A DNA stretch of 46,013 bases from Burkholderiaceae bacterium (GTDB taxonomy: Bacteria > Pseudomonadota > Gammaproteobacteria > Burkholderiales > Burkholderiaceae), in assembly GCA_947448305.1 (NCBI GenBank), contig CANFME010000007.1:1-46013 (forward strand). Direction: 5' to 3'. The translations under genes were made by a program, and so were the position numbers. The notes under the pieces are model-generated. The model was not told where the DNA came from. It worked only from the letters and a program-made list of their open reading frames with translations, and did not search any database. Of this stretch, positions 26,529 through 37,289 are shown piece by piece; position 1 is the stretch's first letter, and each line of letters opens with the position of its first letter.

Positions 26529-27515
26529 ATGGCTACCTTTGCAAGAATCGCTGGAACTGGAAGTTATTTACCAGAGCAAAGAATCGATAACGATGAGCTA
26601 GCTCTGATGCTTTCTAAGGATGGTGTTGAGACTAGTGACGAATGGATTTTTTCACGAAGTGGGATCAAAGCTAGATATTTTGCACAAAAAAACCAAATGG
26701 CTAGTGACTTAGCTGTCTACGCAGCTAAAAAAGCTTTGAACGAAGCCGGTCTTGAACCTAATCAAATTGATTTAATTATTCTAGCGACTTCTACCCCTGA
26801 TAATTTGGGTGGTTTTCCAAGTACAGCTAGCTCAGTTCAACACAAATTAGGTATTACTTCGGGTTGTGGCGCCTTCGATGTTCAGGCAGTCTGTTCAGGG
26901 TTTATTTATGGAACTCATTTAGCCAATGCCTTAATCAAAAGTGGTGATCATCAACGAGTGATGGTCATAGGTACAGAAGTGTTTTCCAGAATTCTTGATA
27001 TGAAGGATAGAACCACCTGTGTTTTATTTGGAGATGGTGCTGGTGCAGTGATTTATGAGGCATCTTCTGAGCTTGGGATTATTAGTTCTGCGATTCATTC
27101 TGACGGTTCTCATCAACAAATATTGTGTGTACCTGGATATATTGGCCACGGCGGCATCCAAGGCTCTGCTTATTTAACGATGGATGGACAAGCAGTCTTT
27201 AAGTTGGCAGTGAAAATGTTGGAGAAAGTAGCTGTAGAAGTCTTAGAAAAGGCGCATTTAACTACAAGTGAGATTGATTGGTTAATTCCCCATCAAGCGA
27301 ATATTCGCATTATGGAAGGAACTGCTAAAAAATTGGGTATTCCGCTTGAGCAAGTAATTGTTACGGTGGCGGATCACGGTAATACTTCAGCCGCATCAAT
27401 TCCATTAGCACTAGATGCAGGTATCCGAGATGGTAAAATCAAGCGTGGCCAACATTTGCTGTTAGAGGGTGTTGGCGGTGGATTTACATGGGGTGCAGCT
27501 TGCATCCGATACTAA
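26529..27515 (+). CDS. fabH: 3-oxoacyl-ACP synthase III FabH
   Basis: A 328-residue KAS III. The nucleophile is Cys in [10 protein letters not shown] at about 115; the His and Asn of the triad lie in PHQANIRIM at about 257 and DHGNTSAAS at about 287, and the protein ends in the typical GGGFTWGA. It condenses acetyl-CoA with malonyl-ACP to start chain synthesis. A TTAGGT precedes the ATG. It is part of the plsX-fabH-fabD-fabG-acpP-fabF order found widely in proteobacteria. Confidence 0.97.
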   Translation: MATFARIAGTGSYLPEQRIDNDELALMLSKDGVETSDEWIFSRSGIKARYFAQKNQMASDLAVYAAKKALNEAGLEPNQIDLIILATSTPDNLGGFPSTASSVQHKLGITSGCGAFDVQAVCSGFIYGTHLANALIKSGDHQRVMVIGTEVFSRILDMKDRTTCVLFGDGAGAVIYEASSELGIISSAIHSDGSHQQILCVPGYIGHGGIQGSAYLTMDGQAVFKLAVKMLEKVAVEVLEKAHLTTSEIDWLIPHQANIRIMEGTAKKLGIPLEQVIVTVADHGNTSAASIPLALDAGIRDGKIKRGQHLLLEGVGGGFTWGAACIRY

Positions 27516-27591
27516 GTCTTTACTTCATGAATTTATTCAATCGAGAAATTAAATTTAGGGTTTTATTCCTACAAAAAATGGTTTTTAATAA

Positions 27592-28536
27592 ATGACTCAA
27601 AAATTAGCATTCGTATTTCCAGGGCAGGGATCCCAATCGGTTGGGATGTTAAATGGTTTTGCTGATAACGCAATCGTGCAGCAGTTAATTAGTCAAGCAA
27701 GCCAAGCATTGGGGCAAGACTTAGGTCAATTAATTCAGGTTGGTCCAGTTGAGGCCTTAGCTTTGACAGAAAATACACAGCCCGTAATGTTACTTGCTGG
27801 AGTTGCTATATACCGTGCATGGCTTGAAGCTGGTGGGCAGGTACCAGAATTTATGGCTGGTCATAGTTTAGGTGAATATACATCATTAGTTTGTGCTAAC
27901 AGTTTAGACTTCTTGCAAGCGGTTCCACTTGTCAGATTTAGAGCCCAAGCAATGCAAGAGGCAGTACCGGTTGGTTCCGGCGGCATGGCAGCAATTATTG
28001 GATTGGGTGACGATGTAATCATAAAATTATGTCAAGAGGTCTCTCAAGAAACCGGATTTGTAGTCGAACCAGTAAATTTTAATGCACCAAATCAGGTAGT
28101 GGTTGCTGGTCACATTCAAGCCATCGATCGAATCATCGAAATAGCTAAACCTTCGGGAGCAAAACTGGCTACAAAGTTGAACGTTTCTGCACCATTTCAT
28201 TCTAGTTTGTTATTGCCCGCTGCAGCGAAATTAGAAAAGCATTTAGCGGATGTTCAACTGCATCAACCTTCAGTTCAGGTCATCAATAATGTGGATGTTT
28301 TAATAGAAAGCGATCCATTGAAAATGAAAGATGCCTTAATTCGCCAATCTTACTCACCTGTGAGATGGGTTGAAACAGTCGAAAAAATGGCTGATTTGGG
28401 TGTGACGCATATCGTTGAGTGTGGTCCCGGACGGGTTTTAGCGGGTCTCGTAAAGCGGATTACACCACAAATCAAGATACTTGGTATCTCAGATCTACAA
28501 ACAATCCAGGCTGTTTTATCAGAGTTAAAAAATTAA
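27592..28536 (+). CDS. fabD: Malonyl-CoA:ACP transacylase FabD
   Basis: A 314-residue transacylase with the oxyanion motif FPGQGSQSVGM at the N-terminus, the nucleophile in GHSLGEYT at about 92, and the catalytic His in SAPFHSSLL at about 203. It loads malonate onto ACP. A 76-bp AT-rich gap follows fabH; no Shine-Dalgarno is conspicuous. FabD, FabG and AcpP follow in pathway order. Confidence 0.97.
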   Translation: MTQKLAFVFPGQGSQSVGMLNGFADNAIVQQLISQASQALGQDLGQLIQVGPVEALALTENTQPVMLLAGVAIYRAWLEAGGQVPEFMAGHSLGEYTSLVCANSLDFLQAVPLVRFRAQAMQEAVPVGSGGMAAIIGLGDDVIIKLCQEVSQETGFVVEPVNFNAPNQVVVAGHIQAIDRIIEIAKPSGAKLATKLNVSAPFHSSLLLPAAAKLEKHLADVQLHQPSVQVINNVDVLIESDPLKMKDALIRQSYSPVRWVETVEKMADLGVTHIVECGPGRVLAGLVKRITPQIKILGISDLQTIQAVLSELKN

Positions 28537-28556
28537 TTGTTAAAATTCAAATCTAA

Positions 28557-29318
28557 ATGATGAAAAATCTATTCGAAGGTCAAATTGCAGTGGTCACAGG
28601 TGCCTCCAGAGGAATCGGTAAATCCATTGCTGAAAACTTAGCCAGTCAGGGTGCTTTGGTTATCGGAACTGCTACAACAGCAACTGGCGCTCAAAATATT
28701 TCAGACTACCTGAAAAACAGTGAAACCATTGCAGTTAGTGGTCTAGGTGAGGTGCTCAATGTAACTGAACCTCAAGCTTGCGAAAATTTTATTGATAAAG
28801 TTGTCAAACAATTTGGCGGTATCAATATCCTGGTTAATAACGCAGGAATTACGCAAGATCAATTAGCGATGAGAATGAAGGATGATGAATGGAATTCTGT
28901 CATTGATACAAATTTAAGTGCAGTCTTTCGACTCTCAAAAGCTGTTTTAAGACCAATGATGAAAGCCAAGTCTGGCCGAATTATTCATATTACTTCTATT
29001 GTTGGTCATAGCGGCAATCCAGGTCAAGCAAACTATGCAGCTGCCAAAGCGGGCGTGGCCGGTATGAGTCGTGCATTAGCTAGAGAAATTGGAAGTAGAG
29101 GTATTACGGTGAACTGTGTCGCACCTGGCTTTATCGACACAGATATGACAAGAGGTTTGTCAGAAGATCAGCAAAATGCATTAAAGGTAAACATCCCATT
29201 AGGTAGACTTGGAAGCCCTGAAGATATCGCTCACGCGGTCTCTTTTTTGGCCTCTGAAAATGCAGGATATATCACTGGTACGACTTTACACGTCAACGGT
29301 GGATTATATTTAGCCTAA
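28557..29318 (+). CDS. fabG: 3-oxoacyl-ACP reductase FabG
   Basis: A 253-residue short-chain dehydrogenase. It has the TGASRGIGKS cofactor motif, NNAGIT, the catalytic Ser in HITSIVG, and Tyr/Lys in YAAAKAG; it ends in the typical TLHVNGGLYLA. It reduces 3-oxoacyl-ACP with NADPH. Two adjacent ATGs (28557, 28560) are both possible starts, and neither has a good Shine-Dalgarno. The protein is a few residues longer than E. coli FabG because of an insertion around residue 55. Confidence 0.96.
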   Translation: MMKNLFEGQIAVVTGASRGIGKSIAENLASQGALVIGTATTATGAQNISDYLKNSETIAVSGLGEVLNVTEPQACENFIDKVVKQFGGINILVNNAGITQDQLAMRMKDDEWNSVIDTNLSAVFRLSKAVLRPMMKAKSGRIIHITSIVGHSGNPGQANYAAAKAGVAGMSRALAREIGSRGITVNCVAPGFIDTDMTRGLSEDQQNALKVNIPLGRLGSPEDIAHAVSFLASENAGYITGTTLHVNGGLYLA

Positions 29319-29374
29319 TGACTTTTGAAAATGATAAAATAATTTTAATTTAACAACATCCCCGGAGGGAAAGC

Positions 29375-29614
29375 ATGGATAACATTGAACAACGAGTAAA
29401 GAAAATCGTAGCCGAGCAACTTGGCGTAACTGAAACTGAAGTTAAAAACGAATCATCATTCGTTAATGACTTAGGTGCAGATTCACTTGATACCGTTGAA
29501 TTAGTGATGGCTTTAGAAGATGAGTTTGGAATCGAGATTCCTGACGAAGAAGCAGAGAAGATTACTACAGTTCAGTTAGCAATCGATTTTGCCTCTTCAA
29601 AAGCTCAAGGCTAA
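29375..29614 (+). CDS. acpP: Acyl carrier protein
   Basis: A 79-residue acidic protein with the phosphopantetheine site Ser in [17 protein letters not shown] and the family start [16 protein letters not shown]. It carries acyl chains for FabH, FabF, FabG and PlsX. The ribosome binding site (CCGGAGGGAAAGC before ATG) is the strongest in the cluster, fitting an abundant protein. The AT-rich 56-bp gap upstream may hold its own promoter, but I see no good -35/-10 pair. AcpS, which activates it, is encoded at 38039-38431. Confidence 0.98.
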   Translation: MDNIEQRVKKIVAEQLGVTETEVKNESSFVNDLGADSLDTVELVMALEDEFGIEIPDEEAEKITTVQLAIDFASSKAQG

Positions 29615-29617
29615 TCT

Positions 29618-30862
29618 GTGTCTTATCCAAATAACCGACGACGTGTAGTTGTCACCGGTTTAGGTCTTATTAGTCCCGTTGGAAATGATGTAAATTCTGC
29701 ATGGGACAATTTGCTCCTTGGAAAGTCTGGTATTGCCACGATTTCGAAGTTTGATTCTAGTGGCTTATCAGTTCATTTTGCTGGCGAAGTGAAAAACTTC
29801 AATATTGAGGATTATATTTCAGCAAAAGAAGCTAGACATATGGATACCTTTATCCATTTCGGTATCGCTGCTGGGACTCAGGCATTTAAGGATAGTGGGA
29901 TTGAAGTGACGGAAGCTAATTCTGAACGAATTGGCGTTTTAGTCGGTTCAGGTATTGGTGGCTTGCCAATGATTGAAAATACGCATCAAGAGTTAATTAC
30001 TCGAGGTGCAAGACGTATATCTCCATTTTTCGTGCCTGGTTCCATCATTAATATGATTTCAGGTCATCTCAGTATTAATTTGAACCTCAAGGGTCCAAAT
30101 TTATCTGCTGTGACTGCTTGTACGACAGGGCTTCATAGTATTGGATTAGCTGCTAGATTAATTCAATATGGAGATGCAGACGTAATGATTGCTGGTGGAG
30201 CTGAATCGACAGTTTCGCCTCTCGGAATTGGCGGCTTTGCTGCTGCTAGAGCTTTATCACTGCGTAATGACGATCCAGCAACAGCTTCTAGACCTTGGGA
30301 TGTCGATCGTGATGGATTTGTTTTAGGTGAGGGTGGTGGTGTTGTCGTACTTGAAGAGTATGAACATGCCAAAGCACGTGGCGCTAAGATTTATGCTGAA
30401 GTTGCTGGTTTTGGGATGAGTGGTGACGCTTACCATATGACAGCCCCTAATATGGATGGTCCAAGAAGATGCATGCTCAACGCGATCAAAGATGCAGGGG
30501 TAAATCCGGAAGAAATTGGATATATCAATGCCCATGGTACATCGACACCTTTAGGTGATAAAAATGAAACGCAGGCAATTAAAGCCGCTTTAGGTGACCA
30601 TGCTAAAAAGCTCATTGTTAATTCCACAAAATCGATGACTGGTCATTTGCTTGGTGGAGCTGGCGGGCTTGAATCAGTCTTCACGATCTTGGCACTTTAT
30701 CATCAAAAATCTCCCCCAACGATTAATATTTTTAATCAAGATCCAGAGTGTGATCTAGACTATTGTGCAAATACTGCTCGAGATGTCAAAATGGATGTTG
30801 CTGTAAAGAACAATTTTGGATTTGGTGGTACAAACGGTACGCTAGTTTTCAAAAGAATTTAA
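29618..30862 (+). CDS. fabF: 3-oxoacyl-ACP synthase II FabF
   Basis: A 414-residue KAS II. The nucleophile is Cys in VTACTTG at about 166; the two histidines lie in [11 protein letters not shown] at about 306 and [12 protein letters not shown] at about 342; the C-terminal loop is [10 protein letters not shown]. It elongates acyl-ACP. The start is GTG 3 bp after acpP, with AAGG in the end of acpP, so expression is probably coupled. It ends the fatty-acid cluster; an HtrA gene follows after 45 bp. Confidence 0.97.
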   Translation: MSYPNNRRRVVVTGLGLISPVGNDVNSAWDNLLLGKSGIATISKFDSSGLSVHFAGEVKNFNIEDYISAKEARHMDTFIHFGIAAGTQAFKDSGIEVTEANSERIGVLVGSGIGGLPMIENTHQELITRGARRISPFFVPGSIINMISGHLSINLNLKGPNLSAVTACTTGLHSIGLAARLIQYGDADVMIAGGAESTVSPLGIGGFAAARALSLRNDDPATASRPWDVDRDGFVLGEGGGVVVLEEYEHAKARGAKIYAEVAGFGMSGDAYHMTAPNMDGPRRCMLNAIKDAGVNPEEIGYINAHGTSTPLGDKNETQAIKAALGDHAKKLIVNSTKSMTGHLLGGAGGLESVFTILALYHQKSPPTINIFNQDPECDLDYCANTARDVKMDVAVKNNFGFGGTNGTLVFKRI

Positions 30863-30907
30863 AATAGTTGAATACAAACAACTATTTCTTGATTAAACCA
30901 ACGTACT

Positions 30908-32098
30908 ATGAATAAAGTTAGTAAATTCAATAAGTTATCTTACTTATGCGTTATTTTGATAATGGCAGTAGGTTCCTTTGGTGTCGTCAAAGCCCAAAGT
31001 GACGCTACAAATAACCTTAATAATTTAAGTTCAAGTCCAAGAAGGTTCCTTGACTTTGCAGATTTAGTGGAAAAAGCAAGTCCTGCTGTGGTCAATATTC
31101 GCACAACTGAAAAGGTGATGGTCTATCAAATGCCATCCAATATTTCTCCTCAGGACCAAGCAGAGTTTTTTCGCAGGTTTTTTGGTATTCCGCTACCCGC
31201 TCAACCTCAACCTGCTCCGCAACAACGACCACCTCAACAACAGGCTCCTCAAGCACAAGAACAGAACCGCGGTACTGGTTCGGGATTTATTTTAGACTCT
31301 AGTGGATATATCTTAACTAACGCTCATGTTGTAGAAGGTGCAACGAATATCTACGTTACCTTAACTGATAAAAGAGAATTTAAAGCAAAATTAATTGGGT
31401 CTGACCCAAGAACAGACGTAGCACTCGTTAAAATTGAATCAAAAGACTTACCGAAATTACCAATTGGAGACTCTTCTAAGGTAAGGGTTGGAGAGTGGGT
31501 TTTAGCGATTGGATCTCCTTTCGGTTTAGATAACACTGTTACTGCAGGGATTATTTCAGCTAAAGGGCGCGAAACAAACGACAGTATTACTCCATTTATT
31601 CAGACCGATGTAGCAATTAACCCTGGTAACTCCGGTGGTCCTCTGATAAATACTAGGGGAGAGGTAATTGGTATCAACTCCCAGATTTACAGTAAGTCGG
31701 GTGGTTATATGGGGATTTCATTTGCGATTCCGATTGATGAAGCGATTCGTATTTCGGAACAGTTAAAGTCTAGTGGACGAATTGTCAGGGGCAGGATTGG
31801 CATTACGATTACTGAATTGACAAAAGAATTAGCGGAGACGATTGGATTTACCCTTAAATCAAAAGGGCTTTTAGTTAGAGGCATCGAGGCTGGTGCCCCT
31901 GCTGCCATGTCAGGCATTGAGGTCGGGGACGTACTTGTGAAGATTAACGATCGTGAAATTGAAAGATCAATTGATTTGACTAGGACTATTAGTGATATTA
32001 AACCGGGAAATCGGGTAAAAATCCAAGTCTGGCGAAAAGGAAGTATCCGAGAAATCAATGTGATGGTCGTTGAGGTAGATGTGCCTCGCCGTCCCTAA
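30908..32098 (+). CDS. Periplasmic trypsin-like serine protease, HtrA/MucD family with one PDZ
   Basis: A 396-residue protein with a signal peptide (hydrophobic 11-27, likely cleavage after VVKA), a Gln/Pro-rich linker (about 97-120) in the LA loop, and a trypsin-like domain with His in LTNAHVVEG, Asp in RTDVALVKI and Ser in NPGNSGGPL. A single C-terminal PDZ domain starts near residue 297. DegP and MucD usually have two PDZ domains and about 470-500 residues, so this resembles a shortened form or DegS-like architecture without a membrane anchor. It degrades misfolded envelope proteins. In related genomes rpoE, rseA and rseB lie just upstream; here they are absent. Confidence 0.93.
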   Translation: MNKVSKFNKLSYLCVILIMAVGSFGVVKAQSDATNNLNNLSSSPRRFLDFADLVEKASPAVVNIRTTEKVMVYQMPSNISPQDQAEFFRRFFGIPLPAQPQPAPQQRPPQQQAPQAQEQNRGTGSGFILDSSGYILTNAHVVEGATNIYVTLTDKREFKAKLIGSDPRTDVALVKIESKDLPKLPIGDSSKVRVGEWVLAIGSPFGLDNTVTAGIISAKGRETNDSITPFIQTDVAINPGNSGGPLINTRGEVIGINSQIYSKSGGYMGISFAIPIDEAIRISEQLKSSGRIVRGRIGITITELTKELAETIGFTLKSKGLLVRGIEAGAPAAMSGIEVGDVLVKINDREIERSIDLTRTISDIKPGNRVKIQVWRKGSIREINVMVVEVDVPRRP

Positions 32099-32128
32099 AG
32101 CATTACAATAGTGTAGACGTCTTATTGC

Positions 32129-32149
32129 AGCGCGACATGGTGTTGCGCT
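32129..32149 (+). other. Nine-pair hairpin between the HtrA gene and lepA
   Basis: AGCGCGACA (32129-32137) pairs with TGTTGCGCT (32141-32149) around a TGG loop, with one G-U wobble. No T-run follows, so it is not a normal terminator. It lies 25 nt before the lepA ATG, and could mark a processing site or protect the mRNA. Confidence 0.5.
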
Positions 32150-32173
32150 ACAGCAAGCCGTTCTAAGGAATCC

Positions 32174-33982
32174 ATGAAACATATAAGAAATTTTTCTATC
32201 ATTGCCCATATTGATCATGGGAAGTCTACTTTAGCCGATCGAATTATCCAGCTCTGTGGTGGTCTTTCTGAGCGAGAAATGGAAGCCCAAGTTCTCGATT
32301 CAATGGATATTGAAAAAGAACGAGGTATTACTATTAAGGCACAAACTGCAGCCCTGAGTTATCGTGCTCGAGACGGTCAAATATATAATTTAAACTTGAT
32401 TGATACGCCGGGTCACGTGGACTTTTCGTATGAAGTCAGTCGCTCACTTTCAGCATGTGAAGGAGCCCTTTTAGTAGTTGATGCCAGTCAAGGAGTTGAG
32501 GCTCAAACGGTTGCTAACTGCTATACCGCTATTGAGCTAGGTGTCGAAGTAGTTCCAGTTTTAAATAAAATCGATTTACCCTCAGCAGATCCTGAAAAAG
32601 CCAAACAAGAAATTGAAGATATTATCGGTATCGATGCTACCGATGCTGTAACTTGTTCTGCTAAAACAGGTCTAGGTATTGAAGATGTGATTGAACGTTT
32701 AATTGTTGAAGTACCAGCACCTGAGGGCGATCCCGCTGCTCCACTGCAAGCATTAATTGTGGATTCATGGTTCGATAATTACGTTGGCGTTGTGATGCTA
32801 GTACGAATTAAGAATGGCACCATCAAACCCAAAGAGCGTATCTCACTCATGTCCAACAAGTCGATTCATTTAGTTGATCACGTTGGGGTATTTACGCCTA
32901 AATCAATCGATAAGACAGAACTAGCTGCTGGCCAAGTTGGCTTTATCATCGCAGGTATCAAAGAATTAAAAGTAGCGAAAGTGGGTGACACGATCACGCA
33001 CGCACCGGGACAACCTGGTAGAGTCCCTGCAACTGAGCCTTTACCTGGCTTTAAGGACGTAAAGTCTCAAGTTTTTGCTGGTTTATATCCTGTAGAAGCA
33101 AATCAATATGAGGCTTTAAGAGAATCTTTAGAGAAGTTAAAACTCAATGACGCCGCTCTTCAATATGAACCGGAAGTGTCTCAAGCGTTGGGTTTTGGTT
33201 TTAGGTGTGGGTTTCTAGGCCTGCTGCATATGGAAATTGTGCAAGAACGCCTTGAGCGCGAGTTTGATATGGACTTAATCACGACCGCTCCTACCGTTGT
33301 CTATGAGGTGGAGTTAAGTGACCATACAAAGGTGATTGTCGATAATCCCTCAAAGATGCCAGAGCCAAGTAAGATTGAAACAATTTTTGAACCCATGGTC
33401 GTCGTCAACCTATACATGCCCCAAGAGTACGTGGGAGCTGTCATAACCTTGTGTACTGGTAAGCGCGGCATTCAAACGAATATGCAGTATTTAGGGCGAC
33501 AAGTACAGTTGACTTATGACTTGCCTATGGCTGAAATCGTGATGGACTTTTTTGATCGTCTGAAATCGATTTCAAGAGGCTATGCCTCCATGGATTACGA
33601 GTTCAAAGAGTATCGTGCATCTGATGTGGTCAAAGTTGATATTTTAATTAACGGCGATAAAGTAGATGCCTTATCGATTATTGTTCACCGCAGTAATAGC
33701 CAGTATCGTGGACGTGAAGTGGTAGCAAAAATGCGCGAAATTATTCCACGTCAAATGTTTGATGTTGCTATTCAAGCTGCGATTGGTAGTGGGATTATTG
33801 CTCGTGAAAACGTTAAGGCATTACGTAAGAACGTTTTAGCTAAGTGTTATGGCGGCGATATTTCTCGTAAGAGAAAACTATTAGAGAAACAAAAAGCAGG
33901 TAAAAAACGAATGAAACAAGTGGGCAATGTGGAGATTCCACAAGAGGCCTTTTTAGCAATTTTACAGGTGCAAGATAAATGA
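32174..33982 (+). CDS. lepA: Elongation factor 4 (LepA)
   Basis: A 602-residue translational GTPase. G1 is [13 protein letters not shown]3 DTPGHVDF and G4 NKIDLP, followed by domain II, the EF-G-like domain and the LepA-specific C-terminal domain with [19 protein letters not shown]4 acts in translation initiation or back-translocation under ionic stress. AAGGA lies before the ATG. The stop overlaps the lepB ATG as ATGA; lepA-lepB is a classic pair. Confidence 0.98.
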   Translation: MKHIRNFSIIAHIDHGKSTLADRIIQLCGGLSEREMEAQVLDSMDIEKERGITIKAQTAALSYRARDGQIYNLNLIDTPGHVDFSYEVSRSLSACEGALLVVDASQGVEAQTVANCYTAIELGVEVVPVLNKIDLPSADPEKAKQEIEDIIGIDATDAVTCSAKTGLGIEDVIERLIVEVPAPEGDPAAPLQALIVDSWFDNYVGVVMLVRIKNGTIKPKERISLMSNKSIHLVDHVGVFTPKSIDKTELAAGQVGFIIAGIKELKVAKVGDTITHAPGQPGRVPATEPLPGFKDVKSQVFAGLYPVEANQYEALRESLEKLKLNDAALQYEPEVSQALGFGFRCGFLGLLHMEIVQERLEREFDMDLITTAPTVVYEVELSDHTKVIVDNPSKMPEPSKIETIFEPMVVVNLYMPQEYVGAVITLCTGKRGIQTNMQYLGRQVQLTYDLPMAEIVMDFFDRLKSISRGYASMDYEFKEYRASDVVKVDILINGDKVDALSIIVHRSNSQYRGREVVAKMREIIPRQMFDVAIQAAIGSGIIARENVKALRKNVLAKCYGGDISRKRKLLEKQKAGKKRMKQVGNVEIPQEAFLAILQVQDK

Positions 33983-34857
33983 GTATATGGGCTTTAATTG
34001 GGCAGCAATTTGCAAAGATTCTTTTGGCTTTATTTGTTGTATTTGGTATTTTGTGGACTCTCGATAAACTAGTCTTAAGCAAGCAAAGAAAAGCATTAGG
34101 TATTCAAAAGCGGCCGATTTGGTTAGAGTTCACTGCAGATTTATTCCCAGTCATTGCCTTTATTTTTGTTTTAAGATCATTCCTGTTTGAGCCTTTTAAA
34201 ATTCCTTCAGGTTCTATGATTCCAACTTTACAAATCGGTGACTTTATTTTAGTGAATAAGTTTACCTATGGAATTCGCTTCCCAGTTGTTAACAAAAAGA
34301 TGATTGAAGTAGGTGAGCCTCAGCGTGGTGATGTCGTAGTCTTTAGGTATCCAGTGGATGAAACGGTTGACTACATTAAGCGTGTTGTTGGTGTGCCTGG
34401 TGATGTAGTTCAGTACACAGATAAACGTTTAACTATTAATGGCAAAGCTTTTAGTTACGAACAGATTACTAAGATTCCCCAGGTTGGCGATGAGGATAAC
34501 CAAGTTTTATTTGGTGCAGTTCCCGACTTTTTAAAGACTAGACATTTTAAAGAAACCTATCCAGCAGAGTTAGGTGGAGTTTCTCATTTTATTGAAAACG
34601 ACCCACAGCGCCCAAGTGGTTTTGCAAGTACTTTCATTCAGGAAAATGCTTTCCCACAAATGGAAAACTGCGAATATAACGCCTCAGGTTTTACTTGTAA
34701 AGTGCCACCAGGTTCATATTTTATGATGGGTGATAACCGTGATAATAGTTTAGATTCTCGTTACTGGGGTTTTGTACCTGAGAAAAACTTAGTTGGAAAA
34801 GCTGTATTTATTTGGTTGAATATTGGCGCCCTAAGTCGCATAGGAACTTTTAACTAA
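33979..34857 (+). CDS. lepB: Signal peptidase I
   Basis: A 292-residue leader peptidase with two N-terminal hydrophobic segments (about 10-30 and 52-68). The catalytic Ser79 lies in PSGSMIPT and the Lys134 general base in [12 protein letters not shown]; box E is [14 protein letters not shown] near residue 250. It cleaves signal peptides at the outer face of the membrane, including the one predicted for the HtrA protein here. It is translationally coupled to lepA and followed 2 bp later by rnc. Confidence 0.97.
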   Translation: MSIWALIGQQFAKILLALFVVFGILWTLDKLVLSKQRKALGIQKRPIWLEFTADLFPVIAFIFVLRSFLFEPFKIPSGSMIPTLQIGDFILVNKFTYGIRFPVVNKKMIEVGEPQRGDVVVFRYPVDETVDYIKRVVGVPGDVVQYTDKRLTINGKAFSYEQITKIPQVGDEDNQVLFGAVPDFLKTRHFKETYPAELGGVSHFIENDPQRPSGFASTFIQENAFPQMENCEYNASGFTCKVPPGSYFMMGDNRDNSLDSRYWGFVPEKNLVGKAVFIWLNIGALSRIGTFN

Positions 34858-34859
34858 TC

Positions 34860-35654
34860 ATGAATGCTCGCGCCACAATTGATACAAAGCAACTAGAAGA
34901 TCGCTTAGGTTATCAATTTCAAAAGCATGATTTGTTAGTTCAAGCATTAACCCATCGTAGTCATGGTAAAAAAAATAATGAACGCCTAGAATTTTTGGGT
35001 GACTCAGTCTTAAATTGTATTGTGGCGGAAATTCTATTTGATAAATTTAATCATCTTGATGAAGGTGATCTGTCTAGAGTTCGTGCTAACTTAGTTAAGC
35101 AACAGGCTTTATACGAAATTTCTCAAAGTTTGGCCTTATCTGACTATCTTCGATTAGGCGAAGGGGAATTAAAAAGTGGTGGATTTAAAAGACCATCAAT
35201 TTTGGCCGATACATTGGAAGCAATTATCGCGGCTATTTTTGTGGAAGCTGGATTTGAAAAAGTAAGAGAGATTCTTAGAAAGCTCTATAGTCTCATTCTA
35301 GATAATGTCGATCCTAAAACTTTGGGTAAGGACGATAAAACACTACTCCAAGAATATTTACAGGGACATCAGTTACCTCTCCCTGTTTATCAAGTCACGG
35401 CGACAACAGGCGTTGCGCATAATCAAAACTTTGAAGTGGAATGTTGTGTTGAACCTCTCGAAATTCGTGTTTCTGGAACGGGTACTAGTCGACGTGCCGC
35501 TGAACAATCTGCAGCCAAGTTAGCCCTTATTAAAGCGCAAAAAGCATTGCCACAAATATTAAAGCCTTCAAAGAAACTGATCGCGAAAAAGAAAAAAAGT
35601 CTTCTTGAGCCAAGTCAAGGTGATGAACAACTTAACCTAACATTAAAAGGCTAA
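34860..35654 (+). CDS. rnc: Ribonuclease III
   Basis: A 264-residue enzyme. The signature is [12 protein letters not shown] (residues 40-51), with further metal ligands in LADTLEAII, then a double-stranded RNA-binding domain at about 157-226. A Lys-rich tail ([10 protein letters not shown]) extends it beyond the 226-residue E. coli enzyme. It processes rRNA and cleaves structured mRNAs, and many hairpins in this window are potential targets. It overlaps nothing but sits 2 bp after lepB and 1 bp before era, as in E. coli. Confidence 0.97.
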   Translation: MNARATIDTKQLEDRLGYQFQKHDLLVQALTHRSHGKKNNERLEFLGDSVLNCIVAEILFDKFNHLDEGDLSRVRANLVKQQALYEISQSLALSDYLRLGEGELKSGGFKRPSILADTLEAIIAAIFVEAGFEKVREILRKLYSLILDNVDPKTLGKDDKTLLQEYLQGHQLPLPVYQVTATTGVAHNQNFEVECCVEPLEIRVSGTGTSRRAAEQSAAKLALIKAQKALPQILKPSKKLIAKKKKSLLEPSQGDEQLNLTLKG

Positions 35655-35655
35655 A

Positions 35656-36561
35656 ATGACATTTAAATGCGGATCTATCGCTCTTGTTGGTCGTCCAAAC
35701 GTGGGTAAATCAACTTTATTAAATGCTCTCGTTGGTCAAAAGATAAGTATTACCTCAAGAAAAGCGCAAACAACTCGCCATCGTATTGCCGGAATTAATA
35801 CCACGGATAGCGCTCAATTTATCTTTTTAGATACGCCAGGTTTTCAAACGCATTTTGTTAGTGCTTTAAATAAATCCTTGAACCGAACTGTTACCAATAC
35901 GCTTGGTGATGTTGATGTGATATGCCTAGTTGTGGAGGCCGGTAACTTTACAAAAGATGATGCGCAAGTTTTAGATATGTTAGCTGGAGATATTCCAGTC
36001 ATCTTGGTTGCAAATAAGCTGGACGTTTTTGCTAGTCGGTCAGAAACTCCTTCTGATAGAGATTACTACTTGTTGGAATTTTTAAAAGAGATGGCAGGCA
36101 AGTTTGAGTTTGCAGAAATTGTCCCGATGACAGCTAAACATCCAGGTGATGTGGCACGATTAATGTCGACAATTGAATCGTACTTACCTGATCGTGAGGC
36201 AATTTATGATCCCGACACTTTAACGGATCGTAGTGAGCGATTTTTGGCTGCTGAAATATTACGAGAAAAAGTTTTTCGTCATACCGGTGCAGAGTTACCC
36301 TATGCTAGTTCTGTAGTAATTGATAAATTTGAACTAGAAGGTAAGATGCGTCGGATTGCGGCGACTATCTTAGTTGATCGGGATAGCCATAAACCAATGA
36401 TTATTGGCGAGAAGGGCGAACGTCTGAAAAGAATTTCGACCGAGGCGAGGGTGGATATGGAAAAACTATTTGACGGTAAAGTTTTTCTAGAGACTTGGGT
36501 CAAAGTAAAAAGAGGTTGGGCAGATGACCGTGTGGCTTTAAGAGAGCAAGGGTTGGAATAA
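35656..36561 (+). CDS. era: GTPase Era
   Basis: A 301-residue GTPase with G1 [10 protein letters not shown]3 DTPGFQ and G4 NKLD, and a C-terminal KH domain with [13 protein letters not shown]. Era binds the 3' end of 16S rRNA during 30S maturation. It lies in rnc-era-recO with almost no spacing, so it depends on upstream transcription. Domain order and length are normal. Confidence 0.98.
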   Translation: MTFKCGSIALVGRPNVGKSTLLNALVGQKISITSRKAQTTRHRIAGINTTDSAQFIFLDTPGFQTHFVSALNKSLNRTVTNTLGDVDVICLVVEAGNFTKDDAQVLDMLAGDIPVILVANKLDVFASRSETPSDRDYYLLEFLKEMAGKFEFAEIVPMTAKHPGDVARLMSTIESYLPDREAIYDPDTLTDRSERFLAAEILREKVFRHTGAELPYASSVVIDKFELEGKMRRIAATILVDRDSHKPMIIGEKGERLKRISTEARVDMEKLFDGKVFLETWVKVKRGWADDRVALREQGLE

Positions 36562-37281
36562 GTGATGCGGGTGTTAGAAGAGCCTGCCTTTGTATTGCAC
36601 TCAATCGCCTATAAAGAGACAAGTTTAATTTTAGATGTATTCACAAGGCATTACGGTAGGATTGCCCTAGTTGCTAAAGGCGCTAAAAGGCCACATTCTG
36701 CTTTGCGTCCCGTACTACAGCAATTTCAGCCGCTCCATATTCACTTTTCGGGCAAACTTGAACTGAAAACATTGACCAAGTCCGAGTGGACCGGTGGCGT
36801 AGTGCCCTTAGCCGGTGACGCCTTGTTGTGCGGCTTTTACATGAATGAGTTAATTGTTAAATTTTTAGCTAGGGAAGATGAGCACGAATCACTTTTTGAT
36901 GATTATCATCAAACGATTGCTCAGTTGTCAGTTGCTAAAGATCAATTTGAAAAAATATTACGCCCCTTTGAAATACGCCTCTTACAAGAAACTGGGTATT
37001 GTGCGCCACTTGATATCTGCCAAGAAACTGGCGCAGGCTTAGATCCAGACTTAGACTATGTTTATCAACCAGAGGTGGGAGTGCGTCCCCATGGACTCAA
37101 TGATCCACTCAATTGGCCTATTCTAAAAGGTAAGCATTTTTCTGCTCTTGCAAAATTTTACTTAGAAGATCCTGAAACCTTACAATTAAGTAAACCTTTA
37201 ATGCGCTTTTTATTAGGTCTACATTTACAAGACCAAGTATTAACAACTCGTCAGATATTAATTGATTTAAAAAAACTTTAG
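36562..37281 (+). CDS. recO: DNA repair protein RecO
   Basis: A 239-residue RecO with an N-terminal OB-fold ([21 protein letters not shown] as its opening strand) and a helical C-terminal part. It loads RecA onto SSB-coated DNA with RecR. Start is ambiguous: GTG 36562 immediately follows the era stop, and ATG 36565 is the next codon; an AAGGG lies 9-12 nt upstream. It is followed by pdxJ after 8 bp. The conserved era-recO-pdxJ-acpS order supports the call. Confidence 0.94.
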   Translation: MMRVLEEPAFVLHSIAYKETSLILDVFTRHYGRIALVAKGAKRPHSALRPVLQQFQPLHIHFSGKLELKTLTKSEWTGGVVPLAGDALLCGFYMNELIVKFLAREDEHESLFDDYHQTIAQLSVAKDQFEKILRPFEIRLLQETGYCAPLDICQETGAGLDPDLDYVYQPEVGVRPHGLNDPLNWPILKGKHFSALAKFYLEDPETLQLSKPLMRFLLGLHLQDQVLTTRQILIDLKKL

Positions 37282-37289
37282 GAAACTCC

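Noticed and set aside
30163..30627. Open frames antisense to fabF (and similar ones inside rne, HtrA, plsX and uvrC genes)
   Set aside because: They have unlikely composition, no ribosome binding sites and lie wholly inside well-supported genes.
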